Assembly: GCA_914767885.1 (NCBI GenBank)
Contig: CAJZBQ010000059.1
Location: 1-64,000 of the forward strand
DNA length: 64,000 bases
Reading direction: 5' to 3'
From: Blepharisma stoltei
Lineage: Eukaryota; Ciliophora; Heterotrichea; Heterotrichida; Blepharismidae
The notes under the pieces are model-generated. The model was given only the letters and a program-made list of their open reading frames with translations, made no database searches and was not told the origin of the DNA. The position numbers and the translations under genes were made by a program. Numbering within the stretch: the stretch's first letter is position 1; each line of letters opens with the position of its first letter. Below are positions 12,988 through 26,300 of this stretch, piece after piece.

Positions 12988-15900
12988 ATGAATCAAAAAT
13001 CAGCAAAAAAAGAAGCAAGGCATTTCTGGCATAGGGTTTGTAAAGATATTATTTCTTTTATCTATGCTAAATTTAGTCTGTCTTCTAGCTGATATTCTTA
13101 TTGTCCAAAGTGATAAAAATAAAGGCAGCCAAAACTGAATTAATGAAGCAAGAAGACAATTTGAGGCGGTTGTTGACTGACACTATTGCAACTATACAGC
13201 AATTTCAGAGTGCCTCGATATTTATCCTGATACTTTAATCGTTCTTGATTTATCAGACGATTTTGAAATACAACTGAGCCTTATCTCAACTTTGTGAAGA
13301 AAACAAGAAAATCCACTTGGTTCCTCAGAAAAAGTTATGAGTCTTTATTACTATGACGAATGGACGTATACCATCGTCTCTTCTCATTCAGCTCAAATGA
13401 ATGCATACTTTGCAGTTTTAGATTGCTTTAACTGGACTCAAGGACTTGTAATTTCTGACGAAGATAACATATACAGCAAAAAAGAATTTTTTAGAATATT
13501 CAGCAACTTTTAATTATTTAGCTGTAGAGTCATCAACAAACATTGAAAGTTTAGTAAATCGGATTATCAAGCCTTTAGGCACTACTTTGTATTACATTTT
13601 TACAAATTCTGTTCTCTCGTCGACAATTCAAGAAGCTTTGAAATCTAAAAAACTTCTACTGGAAGGAGATGGATTAATTTTAAATCAAAACAGTGGTTAC
13701 GATTGTATAATCGATGGAGCAATTATAATCACTATAAAAGGCCAAGAATATGCAAACTCGGCAGAGGAATTTTTATTTAAATCAATTCAAAATTTATTGC
13801 AATATTTATTTAATAGCACGACAGAGCCAGCGACAGTTGAAGAAGCAAGATATTTAATGATGGTATATGGCCAGGAAAGCCAATTTTCTATCATTAATGT
13901 TCAGGAGGGCAAAAGAGAAATCATCGGCTCAGTCTTTGATGGAGAAGTAATAATAGTAAAAAATTTAATTTTCCCTGGAAACACTCCTAATGTGCCAAAA
14001 TCAGACCAAAAAATATTACAAGTATCAATCTCTGGAGGCTCTACTAATCCTGGCACTGCTCCAATGACATCTCTACCCCTTTTTTGCAACGGGGCATATA
14101 CAGCATGGAGCTTGATAAATGACGGCACATTAGGGATTTTAAAAAATTTTCAAATTAAATACTTCATTTCTGACTGCGGCACATTGAATTATGATGAAAA
14201 GTTTGCGAGACCTTGCTTTACCAAAGATATAGATAAAATTGGATTAGCGCATATATCAATGGGTACTGTAATAGCAACTGGAGAAATGAAGCTCTTTGAG
14301 AGCTTAAATGTAACAATTCCAGTCGTTGGGGCAGCAGCAGTAGGCCGTGCACTGAGCTCAACCGCACTTTATCCTATGTTCACAAGAATCGTCGTTCCGA
14401 ACGACTACATACTTGCTTTGAGTTCGCTTTTCTTAAAAGTTCTCGGCTGAAGTAAACTCTGTGTCTTATATTCTGATGACTTATCAAGCAAGGCAACATA
14501 TTCCACACTTATAGAAACTTACACGAAATATGGCTTAGAAGTTTTAAACCCTGAAAGCTTAAGTGAGATCCCTGATAATCTAAATAGAACCACTATCAAG
14601 AATTATGCTAGCTCATTTCAAGCAATCTTAGATACACAAGCAAGGCTTTTGATTTTAATATGTATGCCTCCTGAATTATATTACATTCTTGAAGAGCTGT
14701 ATGATTTAGGCCTAAGAAAAGGCGATCTCGTAGTTTTTGTTAAAAATTCAGTACTTCTTACAATGACAGAATACGATTTTATGTATACTTATAAATTTAA
14801 AGAAACAGGAGTTCCGATGATCTCTATTTCTGGACAAAACTGGGTTGGAGAAGTTGGAAACTTTGCGTACTCAAAAATAGCATCTCTTTATAATGCAGTC
14901 CCTTATTCATATGCTTGCAATTACTATGATGCAGCTTATTATATAGCACTTGAATTGGATTCTATGATAAATCATGGGTTTGATTATTATGATCCTTATC
15001 AGCTAAATTTGACAATGAGAGCTCGGAAATTTATCGGATGCACAGGAAAGTTTTCGATTGATAAAGACAGCAATGACAGGATTTTGGAAAATTTTGATAT
15101 TAGTGTTAATAAAATAGATGCAGCTTCTGGAAATGTGACTGCTTATAAATTAGGAGAATTTCACCCATATAGCAGCATAATGCTAACTATTGATTCACCA
15201 ATTATTTATGGAGATGGGTCCTCTATAAAGCCGGATGATCTAAGAAATCAAGATAATGAATGCCCTTTTTCTAATAAGCTAGTAAGGACGTTTACAAAAG
15301 GAAGAATTCTCACTTTTGGCATTTGCTTCGGATTTGCTTTAGTCTCTTTTATTTCTACCGCATATATATGAAAAACGTGGTGAAATATCGAAATAGAAGA
15401 GCTTAAAGAAAGGCAAGAAATTTCGTTGCAAAATTTTATTGTTCAGATAACAATAGGTATTGAATTTTTCCAGTTTGTAGCGATGGGGCCAGACATAACT
15501 CCAATCAGTACTTCTTAGCAAAAATCAGCAATTCTTTTTCCCTCAACATAGAAAACTTTTATAAGCTTAAAAATGGAGTATTTTGAATTGTAATTGATGG
15601 GATTTTTGGAGCTATTATTTTATGATTAATTTTGTGTGCAACTATTCTGCTCAGATTAGACGAAAAATTTCCTAGAGTGTCATTTTTCAGAATTTTAGCT
15701 TGACTTGCTGACTATTTAATGCCGATTTTAGGTAATTTATGCTTTATTCCATTTATTTCGATGTGTTTGTGTGCGATCAATCTATTGGAGAGATTGCTAT
15801 TACTTTTGCTGGAAAGGTGATCATTTAATATATGCGATTTTTTCTTTTATAGCTCTTTTATGCTATGAGCCTCTTGCAATATTTTGTAGGCCTTTGTGGC

Positions 15901-16431
15901 AAGAATTGCAGCATACTCTACACATACACACGTCTCCTTTATTTTTAATGGTAAAAATAAAGGTCCAAATCATACTTATAGTCATGAATAAAACAGTCAA
16001 AAGAGCTGAAAGTACAGTACGCGAAGCTTTATTTGGTGTTGTAATGGCTTCCTACATTGGATTTATATTTAGATGGAAGCCTTATAATTATCCAAGATTT
16101 TGTTGATGGCAAGCATTAAGCTTAATAGGTGTATTATGACTTTCTGTGCTTTCAACAATCTCATCTAACGTTGAAGGAGGCTATTTAATTTAATTTATTT
16201 TCTGTTTCTCTGTGTAGGATGAGTTTTAATTGGTGCTATCGGTATCTATGTACAAAGAAAAAAATATCCAAGTCTGCTGTATAGAAAAAAGGTCTGGATA
16301 CAAATCATCTATTTAGATTCGCATTTACATTTGGTAAGCACTCGAAAAATGCCCTTTCAAAAATCGCCCCTCGTCGTACTTCTGAAGAACTTTCGTGCAA
16401 AGATTTTTCTATTTTGAAGCAAGATTATTAA
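12988..16431 (+). pseudogene. Receptor-like protein, copy B (type 2), frameshifted at both ends
   Basis: A diverged paralogue of the intact receptor, with its own N-terminus (MNQKSAKKEARHF). A long uninterrupted middle runs 13,560-15,525 and includes two TGA Trp codons (14,448; 15,369). It carries the ectodomain (VIIVKNLIFPGNTPNVPKSD, CTGKFSIDKDSNDRILENFD) and the first TM. Upstream, indels near 13,275 and 13,335 break the N-lobe. Downstream, one missing base near 15,517 puts a TAG in frame, and more shifts follow near 15,770 and 16,180. The long open middle suggests recent loss; indels could partly be assembly errors, but there are at least five. Confidence 0.75.
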
Positions 16432-16562
16432 ATAATAAAATTTATTAGAATTTAGCTTTAAGTTCTTGATTTATGTGAAAGCTATCATAACTAGTGTTAT
16501 AAAGAGCATGTTTTGAATAGCTCAATATGCTTTTGCCACGAGGAATCATGCCTATCTACTAG

Positions 16563-16922
16563 CTCCCCCTCTGTGAGCGAACAAAAAAATTTTGTTCACT
16601 CACGGAGGGGGGTTAATTTTTTTTTAAAAAAATTATATATAAATTTTTATATAAATTTTTTTTTTCGAAATTTTGAAATTTTTAGAAAATCCTGCAAAAA
16701 TTGGGAAGCAAATATTAATTTAATTTATAAAATTTATGTTTTAAACAGCAATTTGTTTAAAATTAAACAAATTAGCTCAAGATTTCATTATACTAATTAT
16801 CACTTATATATCAAAATTTTTCTATAAAAAACTTTTTTTTACTAGCGGAGGGTGGGCTTTTGGGCAAAAAAATAGGGATTTTTCCAATGGTTTTGCTCAC
16901 TTAAGGAAGGGGGGGTGGGGAG
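16563..16922 (+). mobile_element. MITE, CTCCC...GGGAG family, between copies B and C
   Basis: It starts CTCCCCCTCTGTGAGCGAAC with its immediate inverted copy, giving a terminal hairpin. The family's core follows (taattttttttt, ttcgaaatttt, gggaagcaaatattaa, aattagctcaagatttcatta, cttatatatcaaaa). It closes with a second inner repeat (gcggagggtgggcttttggg) and ggaagggggggtggggag. Flanks read cTAG | element | tTAG. The remaining sequence from 16,432 to 17,030 shows no gene. Confidence 0.8.
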
Positions 16923-17029
16923 TTAGCATTCATAGAGAAATTTCCTGCTCTGTTTAGCTTAAATCATCGCAAAGATCCCCAAATGCCAAGCCGGTCCAGG
17001 AGTGGAAGGCTTGGTATTATCACCATTTT

Positions 17030-18170
17030 ATTTGTGTGAGATTTGCTAAGATGTTATATTTGTTATCTATGCTAAATTTGTCTTTCTTTGTTGATATTCT
17101 TATTGTCAAAAGTGATAAAAATAAAGGCAGCCAAAACTGGAAAAGAGCAATTTGAGTCAGATATAGATTGGAAATATTGCGATTAAACAGAAATTTCAGA
17201 GTCCTCAGTATTTATCTTGATACTTTAATCGTCCTTGATTTATCAGACAATTTTGAAATACAACTGAGTCTATCTCGATAATGTGAAGAAAACAAAAAAG
17301 TCCACTTGGTTCTTCAAAAAAGGTATGAGTTTTATTGCTATGACGAATGGAATTATAGCATCATCCCTTCTGATTCAGCTCAAATAAATACATACTTTGC
17401 AGTTTTAGACCATTTCAACTGGACTCAAGGATTGTAATTACTGACGAAGACTGAATATACAGTAAAAAAGAATTTTACTCCCCCTACCGTGAGCAAACAA
17501 AACCATTAGAAAAAATCCCTATTTTTTGCCCAAAAGCCTACCCTCCGTGAGTGAACAAAAAAATTTTTTTATTGAAAAATTTTTATAAAATGATAAGAAT
17601 AATAAAATGAAATCTCTAGCTAATTCTATTTAATTCTAACAAAATTGCATTTACAACATAAATTTTACATATTACTATCCAATTTTGTGAATTGAGATGC
17701 TTTAAATTTCGAATGAAAAAAAAATTAGTGAACAAAATATTTTTGTTTGCTTACGGAGGGGAGTTAGAATTTTCAGCAACTTTTGATTATTTAGCTATAG
17801 AGTCATCGACAAACATTTAAAGTTAATTAATCGAATTATCAAGCCTTTAGGTACTTCAATGTATTACATTTTGCAAATATTATTATTTTGTCAGAAATTC
17901 AAGACACTTTTGAAATCCCAAAAGCTGTTGCTGGCTGGAGAAAGTTTAATCAAAACAGCGGCTTTGGATGCAATATTGATAATTACTATAGAAGGCCATG
18001 GATATACTAGCTCACAAGAGGGATTTTTGTTTAGCTCAACTGAAAATTTATTGCAATATTTATTCAATAGCACGACTGAGCCTGCAACTGTTGGAGAAAT
18101 AAGATAATTAATGAAGAAGACATATAATAAAAAAAATCAATTTTCTATAATAAAAATTAGATTTTTTATT
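17030..18170 (+). pseudogene. Receptor-like protein, copy C: N-terminal fragment of type 2, broken by a MITE
   Basis: It matches copy B from its signal region (DILIV...SDKNKGSQNW) to about residue 220, then stops. Frames are broken several times; the largest open piece is 17,859-18,107 (LLQYLFNSTTEPATVGEIR). A MITE occupies 17,478-17,766. Removing it at the TTA repeats rejoins aatttta|gaattttcagc, the same junction as uninterrupted copy B near 13,490. The gene was evidently truncated beyond 18,170, where the inverted flank module begins. Confidence 0.75.
17478..17766 (-). mobile_element. MITE, CTCCC...GGGAG family, inverted orientation, TTA duplication
   Basis: A 289-bp unit: CTCCCCCTACCGTGAGCAAA... 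at the left and ...TTGCTTACGGAGGGGAG at the right, flanked by TTA on both sides (17,475-17,477 and 17,764-17,766). Copy B provides the empty site. The core of the family is read on the minus strand. Confidence 0.8.
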
Positions 18171-18737
18171 CATTTACAAAAATCTGAAAGTTTAATAACA
18201 TTTTTATACCTAAGAAGACTTATGCAGCAATGAATAATACAGGAATATATAGTGTTTCAAATATCATTTAAATAACTATTTTATTGATAAATTTTAATTT
18301 TCCGCTTTAGAAGAAATCATATTAAGAAGTTCTAACATATCTTTCAGTATTGATACTAAAAACTTATTTGTCTAAGGAAAAAATATAAATAAATAAATTT
18401 TAATTATTTATGCTTTTGCTTTGGATTTTGTAGAGACATGATATTTATGCCATTCAAAAAATTTTACTTTTATAAGATATATACTTTTCTTATTTTTTTG
18501 AATTTGAGTAAATAGCCTATCTTAATGTTTAAATCTATAATATTAGTTGAATCTTAATACATCATATTCTGCGAGATATATCTCCTATAAAGTCTATGCA
18601 ATGGTACTATCGCAACGTAATATATCTTATTTGCTCTTATTGGTTCTCATTAGGCGCGAATAGTTCTTAATTAATAAATTATTTAGTCGAAATTCTCATA
18701 TTGGAAAAATAATAGAGGATTTACTTAGTTTAAAAAA
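18171..18737. promoter_or_regulatory. Inverted divergent 5'-flank module upstream of the intact receptor
   Basis: 18,171-18,370 is the reverse complement of the copy-B flank (12,760-12,980), and 18,440-18,735 is the flank of the type-1 receptor. This is the same back-to-back arrangement as at 12,040 and 26,815, but inverted. The type-2 gene that should start leftward is absent. No other gene is visible. Confidence 0.6.
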
Positions 18738-21700
18738 ATGAACAAAAAGGCTAATTTTTCTGATATCGGACTTATAAAAATACTATCTTTTTTAAAAATG
18801 CTCAATTTGTGTTTTTCATTCGAAATTATTATTGCTCAAAATGATAGGAATGAGCTAAATAAAATTTGGATTGAAGAAATAAAATATCAATTTGAATCAG
18901 TCATCGAATGGCATCAATGCGATTATTCTTTAATTTCAGAGTGTGTAAACTCGCATCCAAATGCCATAATAATTCTTGATTTATCGAACAGCTTTCAAAA
19001 GCAACTGAGCCTTTCTGAATTATGCAAAGAAAATAATAAAATTCATTTGGTTCCTCAGAAAAATCAAGAATTTCTTTACGACGAATGGACATATAGTATC
19101 GTTTCATCAAACTTAGCCCAAACAGATGCATATTTTGCAGTTTTAGCTTACTTTAATTGAACTCATGGACTTGCAATCACTGATGGAGATCATGCATACA
19201 TCAAGCAGAAATTTCTAGACTATTCACAAACTTTTGATTATATAATTATAGAATCTTCGGCAAGCCTTGAAAAGGTAGTAAACAGAGTTATCAAGCCTTT
19301 AGGAGCAACATTGTATTACATTTTTGCAAATTCTGTCCTCTCGTCAAATATTCAGGAGACGTTGAAATCCAAAAAACTCCTTTCGAGAGGAGATGGGATA
19401 TTGCTAACCCAAAATAGCTGCTATGACTGCAAAATCAATGGAGCAATCATTGTAACTGTTGCAGGACAAGAACATGCTAGCTCTCAAGAACAACTTTTGA
19501 TTAGTTCTTTAGAAAATTTAATTCTGTATTTATTAAATCAAACAGTAGAAACAACAGAAGAACTAAAAGATTTGCTGAAGATATATAGTCAGAAAAAACA
19601 ATTTTCTATTGTAAATATTCAAGACAATCAAAGAAAAATAGTTGGATCAGTTTCTGCTGGATCAGTAACAATCTTGAAAGCCTTGATTTTCCCTGGGAAT
19701 ACAACTGATGTGCCCAAGTCAGATAAAAAGATTTTGCATATGACAGTTTCTGGAGGCTCTTACAACCCTGGAGCTCCTCCTCTTACAGTAGCTCCTTTTT
19801 TATATTATGGCGCTTATACAGCATGAAGTTTAATTAATGAAGGTGCACTTGGAATTTTAGCACATTTTCAAATAAATTATTTTATTTTTGATTGTGGCGC
19901 GGTTACTTATGATAAAGAATTGACACCAGCTTGCTTTGCCAAAGATATAGATAAATTTGGACTTGCACACATACCAGCGCCTAGCTCTTTAACGACTATT
20001 GCAGAAATTGATTTTTTTAAAAGCTTTAATTTAACCATCCCAGTTGTTGGCTCAGAATCTGATGATTATTCATTGAATTCTACATCACTTTATCCTCTGT
20101 TTACAAGGGTGATTGTTTCAAACCGCTATCTTTTATCGCTGAGTTTGCTTTTATTTAGAGCTTTAGGATGAAGAAAAATTTGTGTTTTATATTCAGATGA
20201 TATATCTGGGAAATCAGAATATTTAGCACTTATAAGTACTACAGAGCAATATAACATAGAAATTCTAAATTCTGAAAACTCAAGGGCGATCCCTGCAGAT
20301 CTAAATAGAACTAGTATAAAAAATTACTCTGGAACATTGAAGAAAATCGTTGATACAGATGCAAGACTCCTAGTTTTATTTTTTATGCCACCTCCATTAT
20401 ATTATATCATCGAAGAGCTCTATGATATGGGCTTAAGAAAAGGAGATCTCCTTATTTTTGTTACAAAGGAAGGAGTATTTCCAACGAGACTATACGATGA
20501 TGTTGATAAATTAAAGATTCAGGAAATTGGAGTTCCAATGATATCTATTAGTGGACGAAATTGAGTAGGTAAGGTTGGGGAATTTGCTTATTCGCAGATA
20601 TCATCTAGATATAATGGTCACTCATTTCCCACCACTTGCTCTAGTTATGATGCGGCATATTTAATAGGGATAGCTTTGGACTACATGATAAACCAAGGAT
20701 ATGATTATACTGATCCTTACCAATTAAATTTAACAATCAGAGCTCAAAAGTTTACTGGGTGCACAGGAGTAGTTTTCATTGACAAAGGTAGCAATGACAG
20801 AGTTATGGATGCTTTTGATATAATGGCCTGCAAAATAGATACAAATTCTGGAAGTGTAATAACATACAAAATGGGAGAATTTCGTCCATTTGGCAGCACA
20901 ATGTTGAGTATCAAAACTCCTCTAATTTATGGAGACGGGACTACTGTAAAGCCAGATGATCTTAGAAACCAAATTAATAAATGCCCTTTTCATGACAATC
21001 TAATAAGGACATTTGCTAAAGGAAGAATTATCGTTTTTTCTATATGCTTTATGTTTGCTTTAGTGTCTTTCGCTGTCACAGCTTACATATGAAAAAACTG
21101 ATGAAATATAACCATTGAAGAGCTTAAAGTAAAGCAAGAAATTTCACTGCAAGATATTATTGTCATGATAACTATAGGTATTGAATTTTTCCAATTTGCG
21201 GCTATGGGACCAGATATAACCCCAATAAATAGCATCCTAGCAAAAATTAGTAGCTCTCTTTCTTTCAGTCTGGAAAATATCTTTGCTCTCCAGAAAGGGA
21301 TATTTTGAATTCTAATAGATGGAGTCTTTGGGGCTATTTTATTTTGGCTAGTTTTATGCTTAGTTGTTCTACTCAGTTTAGATGAAAAATATCCCAAAGT
21401 GACTATTTTCAGATTTTTAGCTTGGCTTGCAGACTATTTAATGCCTATCTTAGGCAATTTGTGCTTTATACCCTTTGTTTCAATGTGCTTGAATGTATTT
21501 ATATGCGACCATTCTATTGGAGATAACTTTACTGACAGTTTTCTTGCTGCAGACTGTTATTATTTTTGCTGAAAAGACGAGCACTTAATATATGCAATTT
21601 TTTCTTTTATTGCCCTCTTATGCTATGAGCCACTAGCTGTTCTGTGCAGGCCTTTGTGGCAAGAGTTACAGCACATGGTGCATATACATACAGCTCCTCC

Positions 21701-22190
21701 GTTTTTAATGGTAAAGACTGTGGTTCAAATCATATTAATAGTTATGAATAAAACAGTTAAAAGGGCTGATAGCACTATCCATGGAGCCCTTTTTGCTGTT
21801 CTAATGGTCGCGTACATTTTATTTATATTTAGATATAAGCCCTATAATTATCCAAGACTATGCTGGTGGCAAACTTTGAGCTTAATTGGTGTGGTTTGGC
21901 TTTCTGTGATCTCAACAATCTCATCAAAGGTTGAAGGAAACGCGAATGTTTATTTTCCTGTAGTGTGCGTGGGATGAATAATAATTGCTCTTGTCGGAAT
22001 TTATGTGCAAAGAAGAAAATATCCCAGTCTTCTGTATAGAAAAAACTTGGATACAACTCATTTATTCAAGTTCGCATTTACTTTTGGTAAGCACTCCAAG
22101 AATGCTCTTGCAAAAATTGTCCCAGATCGTCGTCCATCATCTGTAAATTTAATGCCGAAGGACTTTTCAATTGGAAAGGAAGTTGATTAA
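18738..22190 (+). CDS. Receptor-like membrane protein, copy D: type-I periplasmic-binding-like ectodomain plus multi-TM domain (intact, 1,150 aa)
   Basis: An open frame from ATG to TAA when TGA is read as Trp (ten TGA codons, e.g. 19,158, 20,169, 20,562, 21,090, 21,975). An N-terminal hydrophobic segment (ILSFLKMLNLCFSFEIIIAQ) is a likely signal peptide. Residues about 40-770 resemble a bilobed ligand-binding domain (ICVLYSDD..., LLVLFFMPPPLYYIIEEL, GLRKGDLLIFV, DAAYLIGIALDYM). This pattern is typical of ANF-receptor/type-I binding proteins used by class C GPCRs and receptor cyclases. A first TM at about 21,030-21,090 (IIVFSICFMFALVSFAVTAY) is followed by about eight more hydrophobic spans to residue 1,080, then a basic tail. 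No kinase or cyclase domain is seen. Probably a plasma-membrane sensory receptor; ligand unknown. It is the only unbroken member here. Confidence 0.8.
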
Positions 22191-22700
22191 TTTAAGACTT
22201 TAGAAATAATATATTAGAGTATTGCTTATTTAATCTATTTTTAATCTATTTTTAATTTATTTCTATTTATTTTTAATTCTTAGAATGCAATGGCTTCAAA
22301 AAATCAGCTATTTAATAATTATTATATGATGAAGAAGAAATTCTTCAAGCCAAGGTGTATGAATGAGGTTGGGTATGCATGCAAATTCTCTTTTCCTAAG
22401 GCTTTATTGTGCGGAGAGCATATTTAGGAGCATGCAAACTTGCCTAGTAGAGCTCATAATCTTGAATCAATTTTTATGCAGGACAAAAGATGCAATTCTT
22501 GAATTCATTACAAAAGAAAACACAAAATGTAGCGAGTTGAGAAGAAATATTATAGATCCTTTAGCCAGCGTCTTCCTAATCAAAGAAAGATTTAGGAGAT
22601 TTCAAAAGAAAGTTGGATTGCTACCCAGATGAAATAAGTGATTTCTTTGCAAAATTTCGCAAGCTTCAAAATTATTAAAGTCAGAACAAGATCCTATTTT
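22191..22700 (+). pseudogene. Relic with a B-box-like start, unidentified gene fragment
   Basis: An ATG at 22,290 opens MASKNQLFNNYYMMKKKFFK, then C..NEVGYAC, ALLCGEHI and EHANLP, spacing reminiscent of the B-box zinc finger in the WD40 gene at 45,789. A TAG interrupts at about 22,425, and another frame continues to 22,632. It lies between the receptor fragments and is probably a decayed insertion or rearrangement product. The frame reading is tentative. Confidence 0.35.
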
Positions 22701-23328
22701 AGGATTATTGAGTTTATCTCAACTAAATAGAGAAAACAAAAAAATCCGCCTGATTCCTTAGAAAAAGTATGAGTTTTATTACTATGACGAATGGACTTAT
22801 ATCATCATCATCCCTTCTTATTTAGCTCAAATGAATGCATACTTTACAGTTTTAGATTATTTCAACTTGACTCAATGACTTCTAATTAATGACCAAGACG
22901 ACATATACAGTAAATAACAATTTTTAGAATTTCAGCAACTTTGATTATTTAGCTGTAGAGTCATCGGCAAATATTGAAAAATTAGTTAATCGAATTATCA
23001 AGCTTTTAGGTACTTCAATGTATTACATTTTGCATATCTATTATTTCATGAGAAATTCAAGAAAAAACTGTTACTGGCTGGAGATGGCTTAAATTTAAAT
23101 CAAAACAGCAGCTAGGGATGCAATATTGATGGGGCTATTATTGTCACTATAAAGGCCAAGAATATTCAAGCTCGACAAAGGATTTTCTATTTAACTCAAC
23201 TTAAATTTATTGCAATATTTATTTAATAGCAGCACGGAGCCAGCGACAGTTGAAGAAATAAAATACTTAATGAAGAAAAATAACGAAAAAAAGCAATACT
23301 CTAATATATTAAATTCTAAAGTCTTAAA
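22700..23328 (+). pseudogene. Receptor-like protein, copy E: N-terminal fragment of type 2
   Basis: It resembles copies B and C from the YEFYYYDEWTY region to the SSTEPATVEEIKYL region, with many stops and indels. It ends abruptly where the 3' end of the inverted copy F begins (23,332). It sits at the centre of the large inverted repeat formed by copies D and F, so it may mark the recombination point. Confidence 0.7.
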
Positions 23329-23331
23329 TTA

Positions 23332-26300
23332 ATCAACTTCCTTTGCATAAGAAAAGTCCTTTGGCATTAAATCTACAGATGTGCGACGATCTGGGACAAT
23401 TTTTGCAAGAGCATTCTTGGAGTGCTTACCAAAAGTAAATGCGAACTTGAATAAATGAGTTGTATCCAAGTTTTTTCTATACAGAAGACTGGGATATTTT
23501 CTTCTTTGCACATAAATTCCGACAAGAGCAATTATTATTCATCCCACGCACACTACAGGAAAATAAACATACGCGTTTCCTTCAACATTTGACGAGATTG
23601 TAGAGATCACAGAAAGCCAGACCACACCAATTAAGCTCAAAGCTTGCCACAAGCACAGTCTTGGATAATTATAGGGCTTATACCTAAATATAAATCCAAC
23701 GTACATAACCATTAGAACAGAAAAAAGGGCTCCATGGATAGTGCTATCTGCCCTTTTTACTGTTTTATTCATAACTATAAATATGACTTGAACCATAGTT
23801 TTTACCATTAAAAACGGAGGAGCTGTATGTATATGCACCATGTGCTGTAACTCTTGCCACAAAGGTCTGCACAGAACAGCTAGTGGCTCATAGCATAAGA
23901 GGGCAATAAAAGAAATATCGCATATACTAGGTGCTCGTCTTTTCAACAAAAATAATAGCAGTCGGCAGCAAGAAAACTGTCAGTAAAGTTATCTCCAATA
24001 GAATGGTCGCATATAAATACATTCAAACACATTGAAACAAAGGGTATAAAGCACAAATTGCCTAAGATAGGCATTAAATAGTCTGCAAGCCAAGCTAAAA
24101 ATCTGAAAATAGTCACTTTGGGATATTTTTCATCTAAACTGAGTAGAACAACTAAACTTAAAACTAGCCAAAATAAAATAGCTCCAAAGACGCCATTTAT
24201 TAGAATTCAAAATATCCCTTTCTGTAGAGCAAAAATATTTTCCAAACTAAGAGAAAGAGAGCTGCTAATTTTTGCAAGGAAACTATTTATTGGAGCTATA
24301 TCTGGCCCCATAGCCGCAAATTGGAAAAATTCAATACCTATGGTTATCATAACAATAATATCTTGCAGCGACATTTCTTGCTTTTCTTTCAGCTCTTCAA
24401 TAGTTATATTTCATCATTTTTTTCATATATATGCTGTGGCAGCGAAAGACACTAAAGCAAACATAAAACATATAGAAAAAACGATAATTCTTCCTTTAGC
24501 AAATCCCCTTATTAGATTTTCATGAAAAGGGCATTTATTATTTTGGTTTCTAAGGTCATCTGGCTTTACAGTAGTCCCGCCTCCATAAATGAAAGGAGTT
24601 TTGATGCTCAACATCGTGCCTCCAAATGGGCGAAATTCACCCATTTTGTATGCTACTATATTTCCAGAATTTGTATCTATTTTGGTGGCCATTATATCAA
24701 AAGTGTCCATAGCTCTGTCATTGCTGCCTTTGTCGATAGAAACTACTCCTGTGCACCCAGTAAACTTTTGAGATCTGATTGCCGAATTTATTTTGTAAGG
24801 ATCAGTATAATCATATCCTTGGTTTATCATGTAGTCCAAAGCTATCCCTATTAAATATGCTGCATCATAGCCAAAGCAAGTGTGGGCAAATATAATGCTA
24901 TTATATCTAGATGCTATCTGTGAGTAAGCAAATTCCCCAACCTCGCCGACTCAACTTTTCCCAGAAATAGCCATCATTGGAACTCCAGTTTCCTTAATCT
25001 TTAATAAATCAATAGTATCGTCTGGTATTATTGGAAACATTTCTTGCTTTATAACAAAAATAACGACATCTCCTGTTCTTAAGCCCATATCATAAAGCTC
25101 TTCGATGACACAAGATAATAGAGGTGGCACAAGAAAGAAAACTAGAAGCCTTGCATCTGTATCAACGATTTCCTGCAATGTTCCAGAGTAATTTTTTATA
25201 GTAGTTCTATTTAAATCTTCAGGGATTACCCTAGAGTTTTCAGAATTTAGAATTTCTATGCTATATTGCTCTGCAGTGCTTATAATTGCTGAATATCCTG
25301 ATCTCCCATTTAGATCATCTGAATATAAAACACAGATTTTCCTTCACCCTAAAGCTCTAAATAAAAGCGAAGCCAGCGAATAAAGATAGCGGTTTGAAAT
25401 AATTACTCTTGTGAACATAGGATAAAGCGATGTAGAATTCAATGAATAATCATCAGGTATTGACCCAACAACTGGGAAAGTTAAATTTAAGCTTTTAAAA
25501 ATATTTATTTCTGCAATAGTCACTAAAGAGCTAGGCGCCGATATATGTGCAAGTCCAAATTTATCTATATCTTTGGTAAAGCAAGCTGGTGTCAATTCTT
25601 TATCATAAGTAACCACGCCGCAGTCAAAAATAAAATAATTTATCCGAAAATGTGTTAAAATTCCAAGCACACCTTCATTAATTAAACTTCATGCTGTATA
25701 AGCGCCATAATAGAAAAGAGGAGCGAATGTAACAGGAGGAGCTCCAGGATTGTAAGAGCCTCCAGAAACTGTCATATGCAAAACCTTTTTATCTGGCTTG
25801 GGCACATCAGTAGTATTTCCAGGAAAAATCAAGGTTTTCGAAATTTTTACTGATCCAGCAGAAACTGTTCCAACTATTTGCCTTTGATTGTCTTGAATAT
25901 TTACAATCGAGAATTTATTTTTCTGGCTATATATCTTCAGCAAATGCTTTAGCTCTTCTGTTGTTTCTGCTGTTTGATTCAATACATACAGAATTAAATT
26001 TTCAAAAGAACTAATTAAAAATTCTTCTTGAGAGCTAGCATATTCTTGTCCTGCAACAGTCACAATGATTGCTCCATTAGTTTTGCAGTCATAGCAGCTA
26101 TTTTGGGTTAGCATTATCCCATCTCCTTTTGAAAGGAGTTTTTTGGATTTCAACGTCTCCTGAATTTTTGATGAGAGAACAGAATTTGTAAAAATGTAAT
26201 ACAATGTTGCTCCTAAAGGCTTGATAATTCTGTTTACTACTTTTTCAAGGCTTGCCAATGATTCTATAGTTATATAATCAAAAGTTTCTGAATACTCTAG

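Noticed and set aside
16513-16827. Open frames with FVHSRRGVNFFLKK-type text over MITEs (also 49,046, 50,295 start, 50,423 minus)
   Set aside because: These are translations of the MITE terminal repeat and T-rich core, repeated in each copy; not genes.
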